DNA of 64,000 nucleotides, from assembly GCA_028551475.1 (NCBI GenBank), contig CM052359.1:23561583-23625582 (forward strand), written 5' to 3'. A model generated the notes under the pieces. The model did not search any database. It saw only the letters and a program-made list of their open reading frames with translations, and was not told the DNA's origin. The translations under genes and the position numbers were made by a program. Positions 11,401 to 22,380 of the stretch are shown here, in pieces. The DNA comes from Casuarina equisetifolia. Taxonomy: Eukaryota > Streptophyta > Magnoliopsida > Fagales > Casuarinaceae. The first letter of the stretch is position 1. Each line of letters starts with the position of its first letter.

Positions 11401-12806
11401 TGGGGCCAATTCAAGAGGAGACAAGAGAAAAATTGCAGCAACTAATGGAAAAGATTGAACAAGGTGAGGCAGTGGGGCCATGGGAGTACAAATCGGGAAT
11501 GATTTTCTTCAAGGGACGGATCTATCTTCCTAAGGATTCAGATTTAATTCCTACCATTCTAGCTGAGTACCACGGTGGAACACATGAAGGGTTCCTAAAG
11601 ACTAATCAAAGGCTTCGAGCAGTGTTTTACTGGAGTGGCATGGGAAGGAGGCTTAAGGGGTTCATTAAGTCTTGCCGTGTCTGTCAAGAACAAAAAGCTG
11701 AAAATCAAGCCCCGTCTGGACTTCTACAGCCACTTCCCATTCCAAGCCATATATGGACGGACGTGTCCATTGACTTCATAGATGGATTACCGATGTCGAG
11801 GGGAAAGAATTCTATTCTTGTTGTTGTGGATCGGTTATCCAAATATGCAAGATTCTTGCCATTGACGCACCCTTATTCTGCCACAACGGTTGCTCAGGTA
11901 TTTTTTAGTGAAATCTTCAAGTTGTATGGCTTGCCTCGGTGCATTGTGTCTGACAGGGGAGCCATATTCACAAGTACCTTTTGGCGGGAGCTTTTCCGTC
12001 TCCATGGGACCAACTTCAGCTATAGTTCTGCCTACCATCCACAGACGGACGGGCAAACGGAAGCAGCAAACCGATCAATTGAAATGTATCTAAGATGTTT
12101 CGTTAATGGGGCTCCCAAGGACTGGATGAAATGGCTAGCTTGGGCAGAATTTTGCCATAACACGAGCATAAATAGCTCTACACGGATGTCTCCCTACGAA
12201 GCTGTTTATGGGCGCCCTCCACCAGCACTAACTCCCTATGTCCCGGGTACCACCGCACTAGAATTGATTGATCAAGAACTTAGAAGCCGAGATGAGATTC
12301 TGAAGGCTCTTAAGGAAAATATTCAAGCAGCCCAACAACGTATGAAGCGGGTCTATGACCGAAGGAGAAGGGAGGTTATCTTTGAAGTAGGAAACTGGGT
12401 TCTGCTACGGCTCCAACCATACCGACAGGTCTCGGTAGCAATGAGGAGGGCTCTGAAATTATCTCCCCGTTTCTATGGTCCATTCGAGGTAATTGCTAAA
12501 ATAGGCAATGTTGCTTATAGGTTGAAGCTACCGGTAGGATCACGTATCCATCCCGTGTTTCATGTTTCTTGCTTAAGGAGGTTCTTTGGGGGGGTCGAAG
12601 GGGTGGAAGCTGAGCTCCCTCAGGGAATGAATCCTGATGGTTCAGTCTCGGAAGTTCCTCAAGAAATTCTCAACCGACGACAGAACAAGCAATGGGAAGA
12701 AGTGCTCATAAAATGGAAGGGACTTCCGGTGGAAGAAGCAACTTGGGAAGACCTCGAGCTCCTTCAACAACGTTTCCCTGAACACGACCTTGGGGACAAG
12801 GTCTAA
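8448..12806 (+). CDS. Gypsy gag-pol polyprotein with C-terminal chromodomain (1452 aa)
   Basis: Domains in order: gag core (about 1-170, FPVYNGEDDPTEW...); zinc-knuckle-like CFNCDELFSPGHRC (about 214-227); aspartic protease D-T-G-S (about 297); reverse transcriptase, with YRALNQ near 542 and catalytic FFDDILIFS near 640; RNase H (VECDASNTG near 783); integrase, with the HHCC zinc region (HGGTHEG near 1041, CRVCQEQK) and the DDE core (SIDFIDG, VSDRGAIF, DGQTEAANRSIE); then a chromodomain-like end (EEVLIKWKGL...ATWEDLELL, about 1410-1440). No internal stop is present and the catalytic residues are kept, so the enzyme part looks functional. The first residues of gag lie in the overlapping upstream frame. 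Confidence 0.95.
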   Translation: MKMEFPVYNGEDDPTEWICRAEHFFEFHQTSAGDKVRIASWNLQGEAQVWFRLFKDQLGDEVTWESMVEDLMERNGPNEFNDFFGDLTKLQQTGTVDEYQKAFSCLAIRSERMTEKQRLSCFVSGLKEEIRGDVRIAKPKSMSSALGMAKIHEAKLKGTRPGGAFTKFGQTSVSRKSPMVAAPTATTSAAIAGGTPRPIKRLSATEMSERRMKGLCFNCDELFSPGHRCKKLFFIDGLSLEEEVVAEEIEKDLEEELLVGAEEVPRISLNAIYGVPSPQTMKVDGKVGGSDRDIRFLMDTGSTHNFIHVKLANRLGLKSTEEGSFHVKVANGDSIASSGSCRNVKVQMQGVSFSVDFLLLPMEGTEAVMGVHWLYTLGPTLWDFQRLTMKFGYEGKKVTLTGVARPANKIIGGEEMTKELRKPGLGVILRMMSLGEQTAEERTGELMLPEELGELLHHFDDVFETPRGLPPARTQDHHIMLKDEGKAIVVKPYRYPFYQKIEIEGIVRELLDSEVIRCSNSSFSSPVILVRKKDGSWRMCVDYRALNQHTIKNSFPILNVDELLDELHGAEVFSKLDLRSGYHQIRLAPADVHKTAFRTHEGHYEWLVMPFELSNAPATFQSLMNEVFKEFMRRFVLVFFDDILIFSKNWTDHVQHVGMVLETLRNHQLFAKKSKCEFGRQRLGFLGHVISKEGVSVDQEKIRAITEWPKPNTLKALRGFLGLTGYYRRFVRHYGVVAKPLTDLLKKGAFGWSPEAEVAFETLKKVMITTPVLALPNFDQSFLVECDASNTGVGSVLSQNQRPIAFFSKALKGRSVHLSAYDREMMALILAVQKWRHYLLGRKFTVRTDQQALKHLWDQRITTPSQQRWLTKLIGFDFQIEYRPGRDNKAADALSRREEGVSSAARKKKDEEILKMEEGRQPTILVADVGTTVARLNMVAEEKGEQQKNPLVLNNPEFSGVLQQTTRSLEILSTSAISTPVPLWVGPIQEETREKLQQLMEKIEQGEAVGPWEYKSGMIFFKGRIYLPKDSDLIPTILAEYHGGTHEGFLKTNQRLRAVFYWSGMGRRLKGFIKSCRVCQEQKAENQAPSGLLQPLPIPSHIWTDVSIDFIDGLPMSRGKNSILVVVDRLSKYARFLPLTHPYSATTVAQVFFSEIFKLYGLPRCIVSDRGAIFTSTFWRELFRLHGTNFSYSSAYHPQTDGQTEAANRSIEMYLRCFVNGAPKDWMKWLAWAEFCHNTSINSSTRMSPYEAVYGRPPPALTPYVPGTTALELIDQELRSRDEILKALKENIQAAQQRMKRVYDRRRREVIFEVGNWVLLRLQPYRQVSVAMRRALKLSPRFYGPFEVIAKIGNVAYRLKLPVGSRIHPVFHVSCLRRFFGGVEGVEAELPQGMNPDGSVSEVPQEILNRRQNKQWEEVLIKWKGLPVEEATWEDLELLQQRFPEHDLGDKV

Positions 12807-12823
12807 GACGGGAGGGGGGTATT

Positions 12824-13350
12824 TGTTACGACCCAACTATCTTTTGGTTAGAATTTAGCTATTTTGGGAAGCTCGCACAAAGGTAATCATGGGGTGACAG
12901 GGTCACGGGTGGCTAAAGGCTTTTGTTGGGAAGAGAAGCTCGAGAGGTAGCTCTTCATGCCTTCGCCTGACAGATGGAGTGCAAGCAGTTTATGGGTAAC
13001 ATGTGTCAGTCTTGTAAGTGTGGTCATGTCTTTAGTGTAGGGTCGTGTCATGTGGCTTAGTCAAGGCCTTACTTTGTCTTGTAAGTGTTTAATTAAAAGT
13101 CTGTAACGTGTACTCCACCATTACGTAGAAGAGTGGAGATGATTTGCTGTATTAATAGCCAGGAAACGATGAATGAAGCAGACTTGAAAAAACCCAAAAT
13201 TATCTGGAGGCTAGCTACCTCGAACCAAGCTAAAAAGGTTTCTCCTTCGATCTACAATAGGTCGATCGGGGAAAAGGTTTGTCGACTTATTTCGAGTCGA
13301 TCAACCAGTTAACCGCCCAGTTACCCGGGGAGTTACGCGTGAGCGTAACA
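12824..13350 (+). repeat. 3' LTR of the Gypsy element
   Basis: 527 bp, matching the 5' LTR except for three substitutions seen by eye (near 12964, 13292 and 13314). Confidence 0.95.
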
Positions 13351-14154
13351 GTCAAAGGATGGAGCAACAGTATGATCACCGCGTTTATGTGCTGGTGGAC
13401 GGGGGATATATGTGTGATGGTTTGGTCCTGATGGAGGAACAGGAGTCCTCTCCAGTGAGCCTAGCAGATGCCTGACATGGTGACCTGAATTGGCCGGCGA
13501 TGGAGGCCTAACAGAAGCATCCTTCATTGTGTCAAAGGATGGAGCAACAGTATGATCACTGTGTTTACGTGCTGGTGGATGGGGGATATATGTGTGATGG
13601 TTTGGTCCTGATGGAGGAATAGGAGTCCTCTCCAGTGAGTCTAGCAGATGCCTGACATGGTGACCTGAATTGGCCGGTGATGGAGGCCTAACAGAAGCAT
13701 CCTTCATTGTGTCAAAGGATGGAGCAACAGTATGATCACCGCGTTTATGTGCTGGTGGACGGAGGATATATGTGTGATGGTTTGGTCCTGATGGAGGAAT
13801 AGGAGTCCTCTCTAGTGAGTCTAGCAGATGCCTGACATGGTGACCTGAATTGGCCGGCGATGGAGGCCTAACAGAAGCATCCTTCATTGTGTCAAAGGAT
13901 GGAGCAACAGTATGATCACCGCGTTTACGTGCTGGTGGACGGGGGATATATATGTGATGGTTTGGTCCTGATGGAGGAACAGGAGTTCTAGCATACTGAC
14001 TCAGTTTGGCCCCCGACGAAGGCCCGACAGAATCCTTCCTCACTGAATCAAGCGACAAAGTAGCATGGTGACCCAAAACGGTGCCCTGACTGGTTGTTGC
14101 ACCAGAGAGCAGTAGTACCAGCAGAGTACACACAGCAATACACGATGACTTCAT

Positions 14155-15235
14155 TTTCACTTGCTTGGGGATAGAGCTAGGAGGTTTGTATTTCGAGGAA
14201 GAGGTGCAAAGAAAAATGGTGGACTGCGTAGTGGATTTGGGTGGGGTTCCCTCATTTATAGGGCCAGGGATCGGCGAAAAAGAAGCTGGAAATGAGAGGG
14301 AAGCAACGAGGGAATTTCGTTGAGGGATCAGAGGAAAGAAACTGGAAAGAGATGATTCTGTAGCATTCAAGTTTCAGCTTATAACAAATTTTCTTCAAGA
14401 CATTTGTTCTTGGCTTTCTGCCTTGTTCTTTAGTGTTCCTCACAGCTTGTATCCATGCATATGGTCTTCTCTGTAAACCTGTAGAAATTAAACAAACAAC
14501 CTTCAGATCTGATGTCCAGTTCCGGCCCATTAACTACTTCAACCTCAGCCCATGTTCACAACCCATGTCAGACATAGTCAACTAGAAACTCTAAGGGCGA
14601 CGCCATGGGGGAAACAGAAATCAGATTTGAAACCTAAGAAAAATACCCCCAAAATCACCTCTAAAGGCTTCTTTCATGCAAAATTCTGCTTTCTTAAAAT
14701 CAGAGAAAAAAATGAAAAAAAAAGTCAACTAAACAGATTGTCACACACCAACAAACAGTTGCTGAATAATTTTTTTTTTTACTATAATATGGTGTTGAGT
14801 TATGGGTTCCATGTCACTGTCATCTCATTTGTTTAACTTTCAGAAAGCAAAACATTATTCGACCACAACACTAATTCATGGGACGCCCTCAGAAAAATTT
14901 GATCAATAACGACAGATTTAATAAACTATCTTTTGTCACAACTTCCCATCAAATCATAGGCTATTGCAAAAGTCCACACAGAGGATTCATATTGCCATTA
15001 GGTGCACCGTGGAAAAATTCAGATACAGCCTGGTTTTACACAATCTTCGTAAGCAAGCAAGCAACCTATAAAATTTATCAAGTCCGACAAAATTTTTGAA
15101 GATAAGGATTGACTACATAAATAAAAAATGGCCTTATTCGCCTCTGTGCTTGTTCTCAGCCAAGAATCTTTTGGATATATATGTACTCAAGGGCATGACG
15201 TAAAGCTACAAGGAAGACGAAGGAAAATAGCAAGA
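14155..15235. promoter_or_regulatory. Divergent intergenic region between peptide gene 1 and GST B
   Basis: The two genes are transcribed away from each other. On the - strand a CTATAAATGAGG TATA-like block lies at about 14251-14262, some 100 bases before the peptide start, and its counterpart in unit 3 is at 41061-41071. On the + strand GGATATATATGT lies at about 15172, before GST B. Shared control is possible but not shown by the sequence. Confidence 0.45.
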
Positions 15236-16145
15236 ATGGAGGAAGTAAAGCTACTAGGAGCTTGGATGAGTCCATTCGTTTACAGAGTTAAATGGGCTCT
15301 CAAACTCAAGGGTGTTGGATATGAATATGTGGAAGAGGAGGATGTGATGAGGAATAGGAGTGAAATGCTTTTGAAGTATAATCCAGTGTATAAGAAGGTT
15401 CCGGTGTTTGTTCATGGCGGTAAACCGATCGCAGAGTCTATCATCATTCTTGAGTACATTGAAGAGACGTGGCCGCAGAATCCTTTGCTCCCTATTGATC
15501 CTCACGAGAAGGCTGTGGCTCGATTCTGGACAAAGTTTGCAGAGGACAAAGTAACTGTTACCTCTTCAACTATTTTTATGTTCTTGTTCCTGGGTTAAAA
15601 ATATGATTTTCTTTTATACATGTGCACGTTGTCCAGCCGCATCAAGCTTATATTTGATTGTTCAATGAAGAAAAGAGGAAAGGGGAAGTTATTGTGTTGA
15701 TTTCATAATTTGTATGATAGTCAATCCTTGTAGTAGAACAACAAAGAGTTTAGCACATCTAATTAGATGCTTTATGTGATTCAGATCCTAACCTTTTATG
15801 GCTACTTTATGGCTCTTGAAGAAGAACGAGTAAAAGCAATAAAGGAAGCCCAAGAAATTTTGAGAACCATAGAAGAGCACGGCCTTAGGGAAAATAAGTT
15901 TTTTGGTGGCAATGATATTGAACTGCCCGACCTGGCTTTTGGATGGATAGTTCTCTGGCAAGAAGTCCTGGAAGAAGTAGCTGGGTTCAAAGTGGTGGAA
16001 CCTGAGCCCTCGCTTGGAGGCATGGATCAAAAACTTCAGAGAAATTCCAGTAATTAAAGAGAACCTTCCCGATCGCAATAAGTTGTTCACCCTTATAAAA
16101 GATTATAGGGATACCCTGATCTCCAAGGAGCAGCCTAAACACTAG
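15236..16145 (+). pseudogene. Tau-class GST B, 3' frameshift
   Basis: Exon 1 (15236-15550) is intact and begins [18 protein letters not shown] with the expected catalytic Ser12. Exon 2 follows the GATTCAG acceptor at 15785. Its 361 bases compare with 366 in GST G: five bases are missing at about 16005, between VVEP and the SFPRLEAW segment. The frame then shifts and stops early, losing the last 40 or so residues of the C-terminal domain. The ancestral stop would be at 16143-16145. The in-frame ATG at 15128 was rejected because the other copies start at MEEVKLL. A truncated protein could be made but would probably be unstable. Confidence 0.8.
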
Positions 16146-16435
16146 CACCATCAGGGTTTGGATTTCAGTGGCGTCCATGCTCTTGAGTCTCTTGATTTGA
16201 TTTCCAAGAAACATATGACCACAGATGTGTGTGCATGTATAGTGCTTGCAAAATAAATGCTGGCGCAATGGAAGGATATTGGTGGCTTTTACTTTTTTAC
16301 TTTTCTCCAAAGTCATTCCTCCATAACTTTCAGAGGAAGCAAACAAAAAAGCATATTAATTTCTAAAAACATCTCGCACACGTTATCAATAAGGACAAGA
16401 AAAGCCTTAAGAGTCTGTATCTTATGTTTCTTGAC

Positions 16436-16551
16436 CAGACACAAACTGCGGAAGAAATGTGAGGACCAAAGCTATAGTGACTGTACCAGTAAAGAAGATT
16501 CAAAACTTAGAATTAATGACATGGTTGAGGAAGAAATGTGAGGACCAAGAA
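16436..16551 (+). repeat. Copy of the GST G downstream flank
   Basis: This segment (CAAAGAAGATTCAAAA...GAAATGTGAGGACCAA) recurs at about 45196-45335, next to the 3' end of the glutaredoxin gene. Here it is joined directly to the middle of GST C exon 1, so 16551 is a rearrangement junction. Confidence 0.7.
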
Positions 16552-17270
16552 GGCTCCAGTGCATAAGAAGGTTCTGGTGTTTGTTCATGGTGGAAAACCA
16601 ATCGTAGAGTCCATCGTCATTCTTGAGTACATTGAAGATACATGGCCGCATAATCCCTTGCTTCCTGTTAATCCTCATGAGAGGGTTGTGGCTCGGTTCC
16701 GGACAAAGTTTGGAAAGGACAAGGTAATTCTACATCATTAACTTTTCTTCCTTTCTTGTTCTTGGCTACAAATTTTGTTTTCTCTTAGGAAAAAATGCTC
16801 AAGTGCATCATTCTTATTTATGAACATTTTGAAAGGAAAAGAGAAATGTTATGTTAAATATATAGTTAAGAAGATTGAGATATGTCCACATATTATCTAA
16901 TTAGATGCTTTAAGTGATTTAGATTCAAACCCTTTTAGGGTTCTCTGTAACTACTAGAGAAGAACTAGTGAAGGCAAGAAAAGAAGCGCAAGAAACTCTG
17001 AAAATCCTAGAAGAGCATGGCCTTGGGGGAAACAAGTTCTTTGGTGGCGATGATATTGGACTAACCGACCTGGCTTTTGGGTGTATAGCGTTCTGGCTAG
17101 AAGCCATGGCAGAAGCAACTGGGATCAAGGTCATGGAAATTGGTAGCTTCCCTCGCTTAAAGGCATGGATCAAAAACTTCAGAGAAATTCCACCAATTAA
17201 AGAGAACCTTCCCGATCTCGATGCCTTGTTGATCTATTTGAAAAGACGAAGGGATTTTTGGACCATCTAA
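16552..17270 (+). pseudogene. Tau-class GST C, 5'-truncated
   Basis: Exon 1 begins in mid-gene at the [19 protein letters not shown] segment and runs to 16723. The first 50 or so codons, including the catalytic SPF motif, are absent and replaced by downstream flank DNA. Exon 2 (16923-17270, 348 bases, phase 0 after the GATTTAG acceptor) is open to TAA and complete, ending RRRDFWTI. It has diverged more from A, B, F and G than those have from each other. Without the catalytic serine it cannot be an active GST. Confidence 0.8.
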
Positions 17271-17381
17271 AGATGGTAAATAAAAAAGTTATTTAAAAAT
17301 TATAATAAAACAAAAGCCTAATTATCTAAAAAAATCCAATAATAATATAAAACCTTATACTATGTTGACTCTCTTAGGTTA

Positions 17382-20300
17382 TGTTAGAAGGCTCTACCAT
17401 GTCAGCCTCCACGCAGGCCTCCACGTCAGCCCTAGGCCACATCAGCCCTAGCTAACCTGGCTCCACGACCTGACCCGCAGTCATATTTGTGTGCGATCGT
17501 GAGAAGCAACGACTACCACCGTCGTCGCCAGTTTCCTTTTCTGTTCAAATCTATAAATTTGTAAAGATCTTGATTCAATTTTTTATTGTGTAAATCTTTC
17601 CTAATTTAATTCCTGTAAAATGATTATATATTTATGTGATTAAATCAATAAAGATTATCGGAGAATTTTACACAAATCGATCTAGGGTTCTTGAGATTTT
17701 TTTCTGACCGATCCTTTTGTCTTTGATTTCTATCATGGTATCATTGGAGCTGATGGCTAACACCGCCACATCGGAAAACCCCCTTCCCGATTCGAACCTA
17801 CCCCTTCTCTTCCCACAGTTTCGGCGAGTTCTTTGACGCCGATGCTCGCACCTACCACTTATGAGCGTTTTGACAGCACGAACTTTGTTGTCTAGTGAAC
17901 ACAAATCCTCCCCTTCCTAATCTCTCAAAAATTGCTCCCCATCCTCGACAGTCGTGAAACTGTGCCACCCGAATCCCTAATCAGGCTTGACGGTTGTTGA
18001 TCTCCCAATCCCGCCCATCATTCGTGGTTAATCCATGATTAGGTGGCTCTAGGATGGATCCTCACCACCTCGACCAACACTATGGTGACGCAATTGACGG
18101 ATATTCATTCGTTTACCACTACCTGGGCTTACCTGAAGCGCACCTACACCACGCAGTCTAACACCTGATCCTCTACTCTCTGAATGCAGCTTCAGACCCT
18201 TAATCGAGGCTCTTGCACTGTCATGGAGTATCTTCATGACATCAAGGTCATTTTAGATCAATTGGCCACGATCAGAAGCAAAATCTCCGACGATGAGTAT
18301 CTAACTCACACTTTTCAAGACCTCGGTGATGAATTCAACAGCCTTGCGACATCGATCTCAGTTCAAAATCAGACGAACCCTCTCAGCTGCGACACCATCC
18401 ATAGCTTGATTCTCGCCTAAGAAGGCCGTACCAACGACCGCGCTACGCTTGTTTCTCCGGTAGCATTTGCTGCATACCCGGGTTAATTCATGGGTCACAC
18501 GAATGCCCATTTGGGTCCCTTCATGGGTCCCGCAAACACCCACTCGGGTCAGTTCATAGGTCATGCGAATGTGCCCGCGGCCCACACTAACTCGGCCTGT
18601 AGTTCAGCATGCGAGCAGGTCGCTCCTAGCCCACGCCTTTTGTGCATGCTCCAGCCCAGCTCACGCCAGATGGGCTGTTGCCCAACCCGCCAGCCCAAAA
18701 CTAGCCCAACAGAAACACCTCCTGGGCCCGTAGATCCAACAGGCCCTATTGCCACTTATTTCGAAAACCCGGCCACTATGTTTCGAATTGCCGTGAACGT
18801 TTTAACCCCAATTTTAGCCCTCCAACCACTTACTCGGCCCAATCCTCTCCCCAGGCCCATATAACCTACCCCACCTACTACTACCTTCCTCAAATAAATT
18901 ATACCTAACTTCCTCCTCCCCTTTCCCACTATAGCCCACCCAATCCCCCACCTTCTGCCCTAGATGCCTCCTTTTGGCACCCCGACTCTGGAGCCTCCCA
19001 TCATGTCACTGACTCCACCTCTGCCCTATCTGGAGTCATTCCCTACACAGGCTCTCAGCAACTCACCATGGGTGATGGCGTATCTTTACCTATCACTCAC
19101 ACATGTACCATTTGCACTCCTAATTTTTGTTTAAATCATGTCTTAGTTATTCCATCAATTACTAAAAATCTTTTATCTATTTCCAAATTCACGTTGGATA
19201 ATAATTGTTATTTCATATTTTCTGCCACTCATTTTTGGGCAATTTCTTGTCTCACGAGCCAAATAATCCTCCACGACACCCATGATCATGGACTCTACCA
19301 TCTTGACTTGTCCGACGTTCATCCTCTTGCATACTTGGCTTCTTTTACCAGTCCTCTCCTCCTGTGGCATCATCATCTTGGTCATTCGTCCCCACCCATT
19401 TTGATTAACCTTTTGAAGACTACCAACACCTTAAATTCTTCCCCGTCTTATCCCCTATGTACAATGTGTGCCCTCAGTAAAAGTCACCGCCATCCCTACC
19501 CTTCTTCCCCCTCTCGGTCTTCCCGACCTCTCTAACTAGTTCACTTTGATGTATGAAGACCCTCTCCTGTTCAATCTTTTAATAAAAATAAATTTTATGT
19601 TTCTTTTATTGATGATTTTTCTCGCTTTACTTGGCTTTACACCTTTCAATCTCACTCTTAATTTTTCACCATTTTTACAACCTTCCATAAATTTGTCAAG
19701 AACCAACTTTAGTGTCGTCTTCAAACCATCCATTGTGATGGTGCTCTAAAATTTCTCTCCATCATGTTTCATCAATATCTCCAATTCACAAGGATTCATC
19801 AGCAAGTCTCCTGTCCATATTTTCCCTTCCAAAACGGTGTTGCCGAACAGAAACACCGTTACATCATCGAGACTGGTCTCACTTTGATGTCTTAAGTTGC
19901 TGTCCTTCCTCAATTCTAGGATTATACATTTGAGACGGCTATCTTCCTCATCAACTGCTTTCCAACCCCAATGCTTCAAAATCTTTCTTTTTGGCAAACA
20001 CTCTTTAATCAATCTCCCAACATAAGTTCTCTTTGTGTTTTTGGGTGTGCAGTCTTTCCCTACCTACGCCCCTATGCCCCCTACAAACTTGCCCCTTGCT
20101 CCCATGCTTGTGTCTTCCTTGGCTATCTTGTCGGGTACCATGGCTATCGCTACTATTATCCTGTTACCCACCACACCTATATCACTGTTGATGTGGTTTT
20201 TCATGAAGAAACCTTTCCCTATCATAATATCCCTCCTCCTTCCCTTTCCTCCCTAAGCACCCCCTTTCACCTAATTCCGGTCCCTCATGCTCTCTTTCCA

Positions 20301-22380
20301 CCATCTGTGCCACCTGAACCCTTGCTGAGCTCTCCTTCTTTTCTTGTTTCCACTTCCTTTAAGTCCCCACTGGACTCCATCTCCCCTACCTCCCATCCTC
20401 CTTCTAATGCCTCACTAGCATCAGTTTCCCAGCCTCCTACTAGGCCTGTGACCTGTCTTTAGGATGCACCATTTCCTGCTGCCATCTCACCAAACATCAA
20501 ACCTTTACCCTCACCACCACTACCCAAGTCCACCCTGAACTTACCTGCTTCTCTCAGGCTATTTGGGATTCGCATTGGTGCGAGGCTATGGTTGTTGAGT
20601 ACATTGCCTTTCTTCGAAATGGCACATGGGCTCTGGTTCCCCTCCCCTATGGTGTTAAACTTATTGGCTACAAATGGATCTATAAAGTGAAACTCAAGTT
20701 TGATGACTCCTTGGAACACTACAAAGCCCACCTAGTTGCGAAGGGCTTTCATCAGAAGGAAGACATTGATTTTACTGAGACTTTCAGCCCAATAGCAAAG
20801 CTTGTCACTATTTACACTGTTCTCACCATTGCTTATTCTCGTGGCTGGTCAATTCACCAACTGGATGTCTCCAATGTCTTCTTACATGGTCATCTCTCGG
20901 AAGTGATCTATATAGAGCAACCCCAGGGTTTCGTTAACCCTGAACGCCCCTAGCATGTCTATCGATTGTATCATTCTTTATATGGCCTTAAGCAAGCCCT
21001 CCGTGCTTAGTACCAGCACCTAAGCACCTTTCTGGTCTCTCTGGGCTTTATTATCTCACAGGCAGACACCTCTCTATTTACTCTCCACACTCCCCGATAT
21101 AGCTTCATTCTCCTTGTTTATGTGGATCATATTATTTTGATTGGTTCTTTGTAAGTTCATTTTGCTACTCTTCTTCAAGCACTATACCATGAGTTTGCCC
21201 TCAAGGACTTGGGCCTATCCATTATTTCCTCGGTGTCAAAGTTCAACTTACCTTTGATGGCCTTTTCTTGCATCAAGCCAAGTTCACCCTCGACATTCTT
21301 GCTCGAGCTAAAATGATTGATGCCAAGGCCATCTCCACACCCTGCTCCATTGATGAACCTCTCTCCATCCACTCTGGAGATCCCCTCTCCAATCCCATAC
21401 TTTACTGTAGCATTGTTGGTGCCCTTCAGTATCTTACCCTCACTTGCCCAGATATTGCCTACTCCATCAACATTGCCTGCTAGTTCCTTCATTGTCCCAC
21501 CACCACCCATTGGCAAGCTATGAAACACATCCTTCGCTACTTAACTATTACTCCCTAACTTGGCCTTTTCCTTACTCAGGGCCCTACCATCTCCCTTCAT
21601 GCCTTCACTTATGGGTTCTACATCTTTCTTGGTTGCAATATGATCTCTTGGAGTTCTCGTGAATAGTGCATTGTTGCTCGCACCAGTATTGAAGCCGAAT
21701 ACAAATCGTTAGTTGACACCATTGTCGAAATCATGTGGATTGAGTATCTTCTTAGAGATCTTCATGCTCTTCCTCCTCAACTTCCTATGCTCTAGTGTGA
21801 CAACATGTCAGCACTTTATCTCACCACCAATCCGGTCTTCCATGCTCGCACCAAGCACATTGAGATTGACTTTCACTTTGTTCGTGAATGTTTAGCTCGT
21901 GGTCAACTCTTTCTCCATTTTATCTCCACTATTGATCAACCTGCTGATATCTTCACCAAAGGCTTCTCCTCTGCTCGCTTCAAGCTTTTTCAATCTAAGC
22001 TGATGGTCCAGTTTGCCCCTTCAACTTGCGGGGGGATGTTAGAAGGCTCTGCCACGTTAGCTTCCATGTAGGCCTCCACGTCAGCCCTAGGCCACATCAG
22101 CCCTAGCTGACCTAGCTCCACGACCCAACCTGTAGTCGCGTTTGTGTGTGATCGTGAGAGGCTGCGACTGCCACCATCGTCGTTGATTTCCTTTTCCGTT
22201 CGAATTTGTAAATTTGTAAAGATCTTGATTCAATTTTTTATTGTGTAAATCTTTCCTAATTTAATTCCTGTAAAATGATTATATGATTAAATCAATAAAG
22301 ATTACCAGAGAATTTTACATAAATCGATCTAGGGTTCTTGAGATTTTTCCGACCAATCCTTTTGTCTTTGATTTCTATCA
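17382..22380 (+). mobile_element. Decayed Ty1/Copia element I
   Basis: The LTRs at 17382-17735 (354 bp) and 22037-22380 (344 bp) both run TGTTAGAAGG...TTTCTATCA and differ at many positions plus a 10-bp indel, so the insertion is old. Flanks GGTTA and GGGTA form an imperfect 5-bp duplication. TGGTATCATTGGAGC follows the 5' LTR, and GCGGGGGGA precedes the 3' LTR. Gene remnants in Copia order: gag (about 18184-18420), protease with D-S-G-A-S near 18985, integrase zinc region (HHHLGH near 19368), then reverse transcriptase (YKWIYKVKLK near 20665; YVDHIILI near 21118) and RNase H to about 22030. Many stops make it non-autonomous. It lies 110 bp after GST C. Confidence 0.9.
20588..20953 (+). pseudogene. 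Copia I reverse transcriptase fragment
   Basis: The longest open piece of Copia I pol. It has the family hallmarks NGTWALVPLP, GYKWIYKVK, AHLVAKGFHQ and QLDVSNVFLHG, and stops at a TAG where an intact element would continue into the catalytic region. Confidence 0.85.

Larger units (their letters stand above)
7701..13350 (+). mobile_element. Complete Ty3/Gypsy chromovirus-type LTR retrotransposon
   Basis: The element is 5650 bp with 527-bp LTRs at 7701-8227 and 12824-13350, both TGTTACG...GTAACA. They differ at only three positions by eye. GTCAA flanks both sides (7696-7700, 13351-13355). The primer binding site TGGCATCAGAGCCC at 8231 resembles the complement of initiator tRNA-Met, and a purine tract (GGGAGGGGGG) precedes the 3' LTR. 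One long pol frame ends in a chromodomain, which is known from plant chromoviruses. Size and LTR length suit a Reina-like lineage, which is a guess. It splits peptide gene 1. Confidence 0.95.
7522..14154 (-). pseudogene. Peptide gene 1: CEP-like/IDA-like repeat precursor, split by a Gypsy element
   Basis: The 5' part is 14154-13351 and the 3' part 7700-7522. The start at 14154 (MKSSCIAVCTLLVLLLSG) gives a clear signal peptide. The larger upstream frame was rejected because its leader is not conserved in the paralogs. Modules of about 60 residues (180 bp) follow. Each has a CEP-like motif (VRPPSPANSGHHVRH; first copy degenerate) and an IDA-like motif (P-V/I-PPSGPNHHTY), then a basic HKRGDHTVAPSFDTMKD linker. 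Five module pairs are present in total. The first has lost the HLLSSLE joint, and the last reads PVPPTKRNPRTYIPG. A complete Gypsy element (7701-13350) sits in the last linker. Removing it with one 5-bp duplication leaves 978 bases, an unbroken 325-residue frame, so the gene was intact before insertion. As it stands the 5' part runs into the LTR and ends a few residues later. Function is inferred from motifs only. Confidence 0.75.

Noticed and set aside
14155..14370. Upstream in-frame extension of peptide gene 1 to 14370
   Set aside because: It would place 72 residues before the signal peptide, overlaps the TATA region, and is not conserved in genes 2 and 3.
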